Shown here: piece after piece, positions 48,628 to 55,447 of the stretch
How positions within the stretch are numbered: position 1 is the stretch's first letter
Layout of the letters: the number at the start of each line of letters is the position of its first letter
NCBI RefSeq assembly: GCF_014284335.1
Contig: NZ_JACOGF010000011.1
Coordinates: forward strand, 1-64,000
Reading direction: 5' to 3'
DNA from: Undibacterium hunanense
Lineage (GTDB): Bacteria; Pseudomonadota; Gammaproteobacteria; Burkholderiales; Burkholderiaceae_D
Length of the DNA: 64,000 bases
Made by a program: the position numbers and the translations under genes
Notes under the pieces: model-generated
The model's input: only the letters and a program-made list of their open reading frames with translations
The model's database searches: none
Told to the model about the DNA's origin: nothing

Positions 48628-48656
48628 ATTATCCTCGGCTTGGGCCTTCTTGACAA
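48628..48656 (-). promoter_or_regulatory. Sigma-70 promoter in the rpoD leader
   Basis: On the minus strand TTGTCA (48651-48656) and GATAAT (48628-48633) are 17 bp apart, placing the start near 48621, about 190 bp before the rpoD ATG. Confidence 0.7.
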
Positions 48657-48847
48657 GCAAGACTTTGCTTTTCTACGCAGAAAGTGTCCAGGCAAAGTAT
48701 TTATCTATAACTTATAGATCATTTCCTGCCTCTTAAAGCCGGGTATGTGCACGGCAATGGCAGGATTTCTTCCATGAAATGGGTATTGTCTGGTTGGCTT
48801 GATAAGTAAATGTGCATAAAGTTTGATCTGCATCATACAACAGGTGC

Positions 48848-49642
48848 ATGTCGGGAAATATCGGAGGCAAACTGTTAAGCTATCGTCTTTGCCCCTCTTT
48901 TTTGTCTGTGTCGATGATGGTAGCGATTACCCGGTTTTTTTCTTCCTGCTGCAGGAACATTCTTGCTTCGGTCATGTTGATCATGCCGGTTTTTGTCATG
49001 GCACAAAGCATACCTGATACCCTGGCCCAGCGCCTGAAGGCCTGTACAGCCTGTCATGGTGCCGAAGGCCGGGCTGGTACGGATGGTTTTTATCCCAGGA
49101 TAGCAGGTAAGCCAGCTGGTTATCTTTACAATCAGTTGCTCAATTTTCGTGATGCCAAACGCGGATACCCTGCCATGCGTTATATGGTGGCGCATATGTC
49201 GGACGCCTACCTGAAAGAAATTGCAGATTACTTTTCAAATCAGCATCCCCCTTATTCGGCACCACAGGCACCGGATGCCCCGGCATCCGTGCTGGAGCAA
49301 GGTCGGCAATTGGTGTTGAATGGAGATAAATCACGTGATCTGCCTGCCTGTGTTGCCTGCCATGGCGACAAGATGACTGGTCTGGCACCCTATGTCCCGG
49401 GTTTGCTGGGCTTGCCCAGGGATTACCTGGTTGCGCAACTAGGCGCCTGGCAAACCGGCAGCCGCAAGGCCCATGCACCAGACTGCATGCAGCAAGTGGC
49501 AGCCAAACTGAAACCTCAGGATATTTCAGCAATTGCTGCCTGGCTGGCAGCACAGCATGTACCGACGGAAGCAACAGCATTGGTATCTGCTGATGCCGGT
49601 GGGCGTCAGTTTCCGCTGTCTTGCGGCAGTATTCCTCGCTAA
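48848..49642 (+). CDS. Diheme cytochrome c
   Basis: 264 aa. Two heme c sites, CTACH and CVACH, lie in two cytochrome-c domains, with GFYPRIAGKPAGYLYNQLLNFRDAKR typical of cytochrome c4/c553-like proteins. The N-terminus has a long hydrophobic export signal ending VFVMAQS. The start is uncertain: ATG at 48848 has a weak site (AGGTG), and ATG at 48914 or 48917 gives a more normal signal peptide. It is followed 21 bp later by a triheme cytochrome, so both probably serve one periplasmic electron-transfer chain. Confidence 0.85.
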   Translation: MSGNIGGKLLSYRLCPSFLSVSMMVAITRFFSSCCRNILASVMLIMPVFVMAQSIPDTLAQRLKACTACHGAEGRAGTDGFYPRIAGKPAGYLYNQLLNFRDAKRGYPAMRYMVAHMSDAYLKEIADYFSNQHPPYSAPQAPDAPASVLEQGRQLVLNGDKSRDLPACVACHGDKMTGLAPYVPGLLGLPRDYLVAQLGAWQTGSRKAHAPDCMQQVAAKLKPQDISAIAAWLAAQHVPTEATALVSADAGGRQFPLSCGSIPR

Positions 49643-49663
49643 ATCCAGATACGACAGAACCAC

Positions 49664-51019
49664 ATGAAAAGATTTTATTTGATTTTACTGGCGCTGGTGG
49701 CGGTCGGTGTGTTGGGCGCTGCCGGTGTGGCTGCGTATGGTTATTATCTGGTAGATGATCATCAGACACTGGCTGAGCAGCTCAAGCCTGCTAATGGTGC
49801 TAATGGTGCCAATGGCGTAAATAGTGCAGAGACTGCTGATCTGATCGTCCGTGGTGAATATCTGGTACGTGCCGGTAACTGCATGTCCTGCCACACTGCA
49901 CGCGGCGGTGCTGCCTTCGCCGGCGGCAGGGTACTGCAGACCGAATTTGGGGATTTTGTCGCGCCGAATATTACACCGGATGTGAAAACCGGCATCGGTA
50001 GCTGGAGTGCTGACGATTTCTGGCAAGCCTTGCACAACGGCAAAGGGCGCGACGGACGCATGTTGTATCCGGCTTTTCCCTATGCCAATTACAGCCAGGT
50101 AACACGCACAGATTCTGATGCCATGTATGCCTATTTTCAGTCCATCCCCAAGATAGAGCGCGCCAACCAGCCGCATGAATTACGTTTTCCTTATGATCAA
50201 CGGGCCTTGCTGGCGTTTTGGCGTGCTGCCTATTTCCGTCCTGCGGTGTACCGGCAAAATGCACAGCAAAGCGTGGAATGGAACCGGGGTGCCTATCTGG
50301 TGAACGGGCTTGGCCATTGCAGCGCCTGTCATAGCAGCCGCAATATGCTGGGGGCGAATGCTGGCACGGCAGATTTGTCTGGTGGTGAACTGGCGCTGAC
50401 CAGCTGGTACGCGCCTTCGCTGGCAAACGGCGGGGAAATCAATCTGGCGCAATGGCAGGCACCGCAACTGCTGGCCTTGCTGAAACACGGCATCAATGCA
50501 GATACCGCTCTATCCGGCCCCATGGCGGAAGTCGTGTCCGCCAGTCTGCAGCATTTGTCAGACCAGGATATGAGTGCGATGGTGACTTATCTGCGTGCCA
50601 CCCCGGCGGTAAGGATCGAAGAAAAAGATCTGTTTGATCGCGCGCTGTCTGCGCAAAACATCAGCAAGGAAACCATGGACGGTGTCATGAAATCTGGCGC
50701 TGCGCTGTACAAGACACATTGCATGGATTGCCATGGCGCCACTGGTGCAGGTGTGCCATCGATTTACCCGGCCCTGAAAGGCAATCCGGCGATACAGACG
50801 CAACTGGTAGCTAACCCTGTGCGCCTGATTCTGGCTGGCGGCTTTCCACCCGTCACCAAGGGTAACCCGCGTCCATATGGCATGCCGCCATTTGGCCAGG
50901 TCCTGTCGGACAATGAGGTGGCGCTGGTATTGAGTTATGTGCGTAACGCCTGGGGCAATCATGCATCTGTGGTGACGGCACCTGAGGTCAATCGTTATCG
51001 TACCGCGACGCTGGATTGA
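49664..51019 (+). CDS. Triheme cytochrome c (dehydrogenase cytochrome subunit type)
   Basis: 451 aa with an N-terminal membrane anchor or signal (LILLALVAVGVLGAAGVAAYGYYLV). Three heme-binding motifs, CMSCH (about 76), CSACH (about 222) and CMDCH (about 354), define three cytochrome c domains as in the cytochrome subunits of membrane-bound alcohol, gluconate and aldehyde dehydrogenases. GRVLQTEFGDFVAPNITPD and ALHNGKGRDGRMLYPAFPY match that family. The catalytic dehydrogenase subunit is not in this window. Confidence 0.9.
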   Translation: MKRFYLILLALVAVGVLGAAGVAAYGYYLVDDHQTLAEQLKPANGANGANGVNSAETADLIVRGEYLVRAGNCMSCHTARGGAAFAGGRVLQTEFGDFVAPNITPDVKTGIGSWSADDFWQALHNGKGRDGRMLYPAFPYANYSQVTRTDSDAMYAYFQSIPKIERANQPHELRFPYDQRALLAFWRAAYFRPAVYRQNAQQSVEWNRGAYLVNGLGHCSACHSSRNMLGANAGTADLSGGELALTSWYAPSLANGGEINLAQWQAPQLLALLKHGINADTALSGPMAEVVSASLQHLSDQDMSAMVTYLRATPAVRIEEKDLFDRALSAQNISKETMDGVMKSGAALYKTHCMDCHGATGAGVPSIYPALKGNPAIQTQLVANPVRLILAGGFPPVTKGNPRPYGMPPFGQVLSDNEVALVLSYVRNAWGNHASVVTAPEVNRYRTATLD

Positions 51020-51129
51020 GACTTGTTGTGGATGATCGGTAGCGCGGACTAGTCGTCTAATGGCGTGTAATGGAGTGTGCAGGAATAATTTCGATTAAAA
51101 TTGCAATTTTGTAAATTATTTTTATATTC

Positions 51130-51380
51130 CGCGATCAAAACGTAAAGCGACTGAAACGACTATCGTCAGTATGTGCTGTAGGCCTGCTTTTTTCCTTGCC
51201 CCTTGTTTCCATCCTTGTCAGCGTAGCCAACGGCGTTGATACACCAAAAAACTCGCCAGCGCCTGCGTTAAAAAAAACCTGGCGGTTGATCAGCTTTCTG
51301 ACGCCCGTTATGTGATTACTGCCGTCCCTGAGGCACCTGTCATTCCTCCGAAGGCCGAAGCGGAAGCCAGGCCCCAATAA
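51130..51380 (+). pseudogene. Possible frameshifted small exported protein remnant
   Basis: One frame reads a basic N-terminus and hydrophobic stretch resembling a signal peptide (VKRLKRLSSVCAVGLLFSLP) without an ATG. At a run of eight A (51270-51277) the sense shifts to a second frame that ends KKNLAVDQLSD...EAEARPQ at 51378-51380. A one-base slip in the A-run would join both. Start codon and frame are lost, so at best a pseudogene; it could also be chance. Confidence 0.3.
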
Positions 51381-51522
51381 GGCTATTTCATCGGCGTAGA
51401 ACGCTTTCGGTTGATCAGACGAGCGCTAGAGATCAGCTTTTTAAAGCGCAATATGAATGTAAGCGGGCTAAAAGCGGGTCAAAAACGGGTCAAAATTTTC
51501 ATATGGCAGAGGGATTTTTCTG

Positions 51523-51555
51523 TGACAGCCGCATTTGGTAATGCGGCTGTCATTT
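51523..51555. terminator. Perfect 13-bp hairpin
   Basis: TGACAGCCGCATT (51523-51535) pairs with AATGCGGCTGTCA (51540-51552), loop TGGT, followed by TTTC. The surrounding 51020-51634 has no intact gene. It could be a terminator for transcripts entering from upstream. Confidence 0.5.
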
Positions 51556-51575
51556 CTGCTGGCTATGCTTCGTCC

Positions 51576-51604
51576 TTGCATATCGACAATAAATTGTTTA
51601 TATT
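51576..51604 (+). promoter_or_regulatory. Sigma-70 promoter of the Lys/Ala/Pro-rich protein gene
   Basis: TTGCAT (51576-51581) and TATATT (51599-51604) are 17 bp apart, with a start near 51611 and the GGAGG ribosome-binding site at 51625-51629. Confidence 0.65.
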
Positions 51605-51634
51605 GTTTACATGTTTTTAAATTTGGAGGTTGAG

Positions 51635-52147
51635 ATGGCAACTGCAACAAGCAAAAAACCGAATCCCGTGAATTCCGTAGTAGCAAGTACGCCGAAAAAA
51701 GTGGCTGTGAGAAAAAGTCCAGTCGCTGCAGTTAAAAAAGCAGTTGTAGCGAAGTCTGTGTCCGTTGAAAAAACTGCACCTAAACTTGCACCTAAGCCTG
51801 CACCTAAGGCCAAGCCTGCACCGGTCACCAAACCGGCTCCAGCACCCAAGGCAGTGAAAGCGGCAGAAGTCAAAGTCGTGGTTCCTGCTGCCAAGCTGAT
51901 TGCCGTCCCGGTAGAAAAAGTGAAGAAAGCAAAGCTGGTACGTGATAGCTTCACGATGCCGGAAAGCGAATACGCAGCACTTGGTGCTGTCAAAAAAGCC
52001 TGTCTGAAGGCTGGCGTGGAAGTAAAGAAAAGCCAGTTGTTGCGCATAGGCGTGGCGCTGCTGAGCAAGACAGACGTGCCGGCACTGAAAAAACTGATCG
52101 CCGGACTGGCTCCCCTGAAGGCCGGGCGTCCAAAGAAAGAAAAATAA
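51635..52147 (+). CDS. Lys/Ala/Pro-rich histone H1-like DNA-binding protein
   Basis: 170 aa. Residues 1-100 are a disordered Lys/Ala/Pro/Val tail with KPAPKAKPAP-type repeats, like bacterial histone H1 homologues. Residues 100-170 are a folded segment (LVRDSFTMPESEYAALGAVKKACLKAGVEVKKSQLLRIGVALL) with the strand-helix-helix spacing of ribbon-helix-helix proteins. The C-terminus is basic (GRPKKEK). GGAGG is 5 nt before the ATG, indicating strong translation. Likely an abundant nucleoid-associated protein; function inferred from composition. Confidence 0.72.
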   Translation: MATATSKKPNPVNSVVASTPKKVAVRKSPVAAVKKAVVAKSVSVEKTAPKLAPKPAPKAKPAPVTKPAPAPKAVKAAEVKVVVPAAKLIAVPVEKVKKAKLVRDSFTMPESEYAALGAVKKACLKAGVEVKKSQLLRIGVALLSKTDVPALKKLIAGLAPLKAGRPKKEK

Positions 52148-52194
52148 TACAGATCGCATACAACACAGATCGTATTGCTGTCTTGTCGCTAAGA

Positions 52195-52238
52195 AATCCC
52201 CGGAAAACCCTGGTTTGACCGGGGATTGTTGTTTTTTT
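52195..52238 (+). terminator. Terminator after the histone-like gene
   Basis: AATCCCCGG (52195-52203) pairs with CCGGGGATT (52219-52227), with inner AACC/GGTT pairing, followed by GTTGTTTTTTT. Confidence 0.88.
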
Positions 52239-52240
52239 AC

Positions 52241-52269
52241 CTGTCATCAAACCGACATCTGGCTGTCAT
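52241..52269 (+). promoter_or_regulatory. Pho box array upstream of olsB
   Basis: Three heptamers at exact 11-bp phase: CTGTCAT (52241-52247), CCGACAT (52252-52258), CTGTCAT (52263-52269). The first and third match the PhoB half-site consensus; the middle matches 5 of 7. TAATCC at 52280-52285, 10 nt past the last half-site, is in -10 position but weak. The olsB start is 67 bp further. Confidence 0.72.
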
Positions 52270-52336
52270 CTTGCTGAAGTAATCCTTGATTATCCTTCGT
52301 TCGTCGAATCAACGAACAACATGACAAGGACGATGA

Positions 52337-53098
52337 ATGCGATTACTTACGATACCCGCGGATGCTAATCCAAGTTTTTCCAAACTCAATCTGAGCCTTG
52401 CTACAACGCCAGAAGAAGTCACGGAAGTGCAACGCCTGCGTTACAAGGTATTTATCGAAAGTATGGGCTTGTCAGCCCTGTCCAACCCGGATGGGCTGGA
52501 TAAAGATGAATTTGATGATTACTGTGATCATTTGATCGTACGTGACTCCAAGAGCCTGAAAGTAGTTGGCACCTATCGCATCATGGGGCCAAACGCAGCC
52601 CGCCAGATGGGCCGTTATTATTCGGAAACAGAATTTGATCTGTCTCGCCTGCACAATATCCGTCACAGCGTGGCAGAAGCCGGACGTGCCTGCATCCATC
52701 CAGATTACCGCAGTGGTGCTGTCATCATGCTGTTGTGGGCTGGCCTGGCTGCCTATATGCGCCGTGAACGTTGCTCGCACCTTATCGGTTGTGCCAGCAT
52801 CAGCCTGACAGATGGCGGCCAGAATGCGGCAGCGATTTATCGCGGCTTGTCTGCAGCTGATTTTTCACCGCTTGAATACCGCGTCACGCCACACACGCCT
52901 TTCCCGCTGGACGAAATCGACAGCAGTGCAACTGAAGCCCGCATCCCGCCTTTGTTGAAGGGCTATCTGCGTGCCGGTGCCTGGGTGTGCGGTGACCCGG
53001 CCTGGGATCCTGATTTTCACAGTGCCGATCTGTTCGTCATGTTGCCACTGGCGAATCTGGACAACCGTTATGCACGTCACTACGGAACAGGGGAGTAG
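52337..53098 (+). CDS. olsB: OlsB-like GNAT acyltransferase (ornithine lipid synthesis)
   Basis: 253 aa of the acyl-ACP-dependent GNAT group (Acetyltransf_5/hemolysin-like). VQRLRYKVFIESMG near residue 31, YCDHLIVRD, VVGTYRIM and EAGRACIHPDYRSGAVIMLLW, containing the acyl-donor loop, match OlsB, which adds a 3-hydroxy fatty acid to the alpha-amine of ornithine to make lyso-ornithine lipid. A Pho box array lies upstream and a PlcP/LpxH-like phosphoesterase gene follows by 5 bp, which supports a role in phosphate-starvation membrane remodelling. olsA is not in the window. Confidence 0.8.
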   Translation: MRLLTIPADANPSFSKLNLSLATTPEEVTEVQRLRYKVFIESMGLSALSNPDGLDKDEFDDYCDHLIVRDSKSLKVVGTYRIMGPNAARQMGRYYSETEFDLSRLHNIRHSVAEAGRACIHPDYRSGAVIMLLWAGLAAYMRRERCSHLIGCASISLTDGGQNAAAIYRGLSAADFSPLEYRVTPHTPFPLDEIDSSATEARIPPLLKGYLRAGAWVCGDPAWDPDFHSADLFVMLPLANLDNRYARHYGTGE

Positions 53099-53103
53099 CA
53101 AGC

Positions 53104-53967
53104 ATGAAACCAGCCGATCAGTTCCTCAACAGTAAATTGTACAAGTCCGGTAAAAAAGAAACCCAGCGTTTCCGCACCATCTGGATTTCTGATTTACATT
53201 TGGGAACGAGCGGCTGTCAGGCAGCCAAACTGCTCGAATTCTTGCGCGCGACCGACTCTGAAACCCTGTACCTGGTGGGCGACATCATTGATGGCTGGCA
53301 GTTAAAGCGCCGCTGGTACTGGGACCAAACCCACAATAATGTGGTGCAGACCGTATTGAAGAAAGCCAAGAAAGGCACGAATGTTATTTTCGTGCCTGGC
53401 AACCACGACGAATCCATACGTCAGTTCATCGATCTCGATTTTGGTGGTATCAAGATCCGTGATGAACTTGTGCATACCACCGCTGCCGGCAAGCGCATGC
53501 TGGTGTTGCATGGTGATCGCTTTGATGGTGTGATTGCCTGTGCCAAATGGCTGGCCTATGTAGGCGACAGCCTGTACACGGTCATCCTGAAATTCAATCA
53601 GATTTTCAATAACTGGCGCGCACGTGCCGGTATGCCTTACTGGTCGCTGTCGCAATACCTGAAGCAAAAGGTCAAGAACGCCGTCAGCTACATCACGCAA
53701 TTTGAAGATGCATTGGCAGATGAGGCGCGTCGTAAAGGTCTGGACGGCATTATCTGCGGCCACATCCACAAGCCAGAAATCCGCGATATCGGCGGTATCC
53801 TGTATTGCAATGATGGTGACTGGGTAGAAAGCCTGTCAGCCCTGGTGGAAGATGCGCAGGGCGTGCTGAAACTGGTGACCTGGCATGACATCATCCATCC
53901 GGCAAGCGTAGTTGAAACCTTCGCAGAAGCAGAGCATGAAGCGGAACTGGAAGCCGTTGGCAGTTAA
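53104..53967 (+). CDS. Metallophosphoesterase, PlcP/LpxH-like
   Basis: 287 aa, calcineurin-like phosphoesterase fold. The metal ligands are visible in order: SDLHLG (about 29), GDIIDGW (about 59), GNHDE (about 99), HGDRFD (about 138) and CGHIHKP (about 218). The group includes LpxH and the Mn-dependent phospholipase C PlcP. At 287 aa, with the YWSLSQYLKQKVK segment, it is longer than LpxH and closer to PlcP, which strips head groups from phospholipids during phosphate starvation. Context (downstream of olsB, Pho boxes upstream) favours PlcP; LpxH-type activity is not excluded. Its 3' end overlaps the convergent eamA gene by 4 bp. Confidence 0.8.
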   Translation: MKPADQFLNSKLYKSGKKETQRFRTIWISDLHLGTSGCQAAKLLEFLRATDSETLYLVGDIIDGWQLKRRWYWDQTHNNVVQTVLKKAKKGTNVIFVPGNHDESIRQFIDLDFGGIKIRDELVHTTAAGKRMLVLHGDRFDGVIACAKWLAYVGDSLYTVILKFNQIFNNWRARAGMPYWSLSQYLKQKVKNAVSYITQFEDALADEARRKGLDGIICGHIHKPEIRDIGGILYCNDGDWVESLSALVEDAQGVLKLVTWHDIIHPASVVETFAEAEHEAELEAVGS

Positions 53968-54854
53968 TTCGACGGCGCTGGTTTAAGCCATACCCACAGA
54001 CGCTGACCAAACTGGTTGCACACCAGGCCGCCCAGTACCAGCAAGCCAGCACAGATTTTCCACCAGAACAGCGGTTCATCCAGTATCACGGATGCACTCA
54101 GCATGCCTACGACTGGTACCAGTAGGGTGAAAGGTGCCACCGTAGCGGCAGGATATTTGCGCATCAGCCAGGACCAGATGCCAAATCCCAGCAAGGTATT
54201 CGGGTAAGACTGATACACAATCGCTGCGACCGATGTCCAGTTCAATTGCGCATAGGCGTTGAGCCAGGCATCGCTGCCTTCCAGCAGCAGTGATGCAATC
54301 ATCAGCGGCGGGCTGGCAATGGCCGACCCCCACACCACCATAGCCAGCGGATTGACGACGCCAATTTTCTTGGTGACGATATTGGCGATGCTCCAGCAAA
54401 TGCTGCCAGCCACCACCAGCAGAAAGCCCAGCATTGTCGCTTGCGCTTCAATATGCATACCAACCAGAGCCATGCCCGACAGGGCGATCAGTGCACCCAG
54501 CACCTGCATCAGTTGCGGCTTTTTTTCACCCAGCATTAATACCGCCAGACCCATGGTGAAAAAAGCCTGTAATTGCATCACCAGCGATGCCAGGCCAGCC
54601 GGGAAACCCAGCTTCATGCCACAAAACAGCAAGGTGAACTGGAAGGCAAACTGGAACATGCCGTAAGCAATAATCCATTTCCAGGCAGTCTGCGGACGGG
54701 GGATGAAAAAAACCAGCGGAAAAGCGGCAAAGACAAAGCGGGATGCCGTAAACAATACCGGTGGCAAACCTTGCAGACCGATCTTGATGACCACAAAATT
54801 CACGCCCCAGGTAATGACAGCAATCATTGCGGCGAGAATGTGTACGGGTTTCAT
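53964..54854 (-). CDS. eamA: EamA family transporter (DMT superfamily)
   Basis: 296 aa with ten predicted membrane helices in two EamA repeats of five. The N-terminal HILAAMIAVITWGVNFVVIKIGL and the repeat-two ICWSIANIVTKKIG segments match EamA/YdeD, an exporter of O-acetylserine and cysteine in E. coli; the substrate here is unproven. Its stop overlaps the convergent phosphoesterase gene by 4 bp. The next minus-strand gene (sixA) lies 101 bp upstream of its start. Confidence 0.87.
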   Translation of the reverse strand: MKPVHILAAMIAVITWGVNFVVIKIGLQGLPPVLFTASRFVFAAFPLVFFIPRPQTAWKWIIAYGMFQFAFQFTLLFCGMKLGFPAGLASLVMQLQAFFTMGLAVLMLGEKKPQLMQVLGALIALSGMALVGMHIEAQATMLGFLLVVAGSICWSIANIVTKKIGVVNPLAMVVWGSAIASPPLMIASLLLEGSDAWLNAYAQLNWTSVAAIVYQSYPNTLLGFGIWSWLMRKYPAATVAPFTLLVPVVGMLSASVILDEPLFWWKICAGLLVLGGLVCNQFGQRLWVWLKPAPSN

Positions 54855-54955
54855 CGGCGGGAAAATAGTGATGGCAGACCGGTATACTAACAGTTAGCCT
54901 GTATTGCTGCTTGCGGCCCCGGTATCAACGCGATCGGGCGCGCAGAGGAAAGCGA

Positions 54956-55435
54956 TTATTTGACGACCAGGTCAGGTGACATGATCGCTTTCAGGTAAGT
55001 TTGCGTAACGCTGTTTTCACGTTGTCTTTGCGTGATCCACCAGACGTTACCTTTGCGTACGCTGTATTCCTGCAAGGGATGGCCCAGCAATTCTGCCGCC
55101 ACCTGACCCAGGTAGGGCTGGTGGCCGACGATCAGTACAGGTTCACGGCTATTGGGCCAGTTTGCTGCCGTCAATATGTCGGCGACATTGGCGCTGGGCC
55201 CCAGTTCGGGCAAGACTTTGGATTTTCTGCCGCAGGCGATCAGTGCTTCGGCCGTGTCCCTGGTGCGTATGGTGGGACTGACCAGGATTTTGCAGGTCTC
55301 CGGCAGCGTGCTGTCAAGCCAGTAGGCAATCTTGCCTGCCTGTTTTAAACCCTTGCCAGTCAGCTTCCTGAATTCATCAGTGAGCTCTTCTGTTGCAGGT
55401 TCGGCTTCCGCATGTCGCCAGAGAATTAAATCCAT
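54956..55435 (-). CDS. sixA: Phosphohistidine phosphatase SixA
   Basis: 159 aa, histidine-phosphatase fold. The catalytic RHAEAEP (Arg-His-Gly-type motif, His8) starts the protein; SPTIRTRDTAE and IVGHQPYL carry the second Arg and His of the active site. SixA removes phosphate from the histidine of HPt domains, including PTS-Ntr NPr in E. coli. The gene begins 12 bp after the ppk stop, so it is the second gene of the Pho-controlled ppk transcript. Confidence 0.88.
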   Translation of the reverse strand: MDLILWRHAEAEPATEELTDEFRKLTGKGLKQAGKIAYWLDSTLPETCKILVSPTIRTRDTAEALIACGRKSKVLPELGPSANVADILTAANWPNSREPVLIVGHQPYLGQVAAELLGHPLQEYSVRKGNVWWITQRQRENSVTQTYLKAIMSPDLVVK

Positions 55436-55447
55436 CGCTAACTATTC

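Noticed and set aside
51553..51570. Pho half-site CTGTCAT near 51547
   Set aside because: It is part of a perfect hairpin, and the next heptamer at 11-bp phase does not match.
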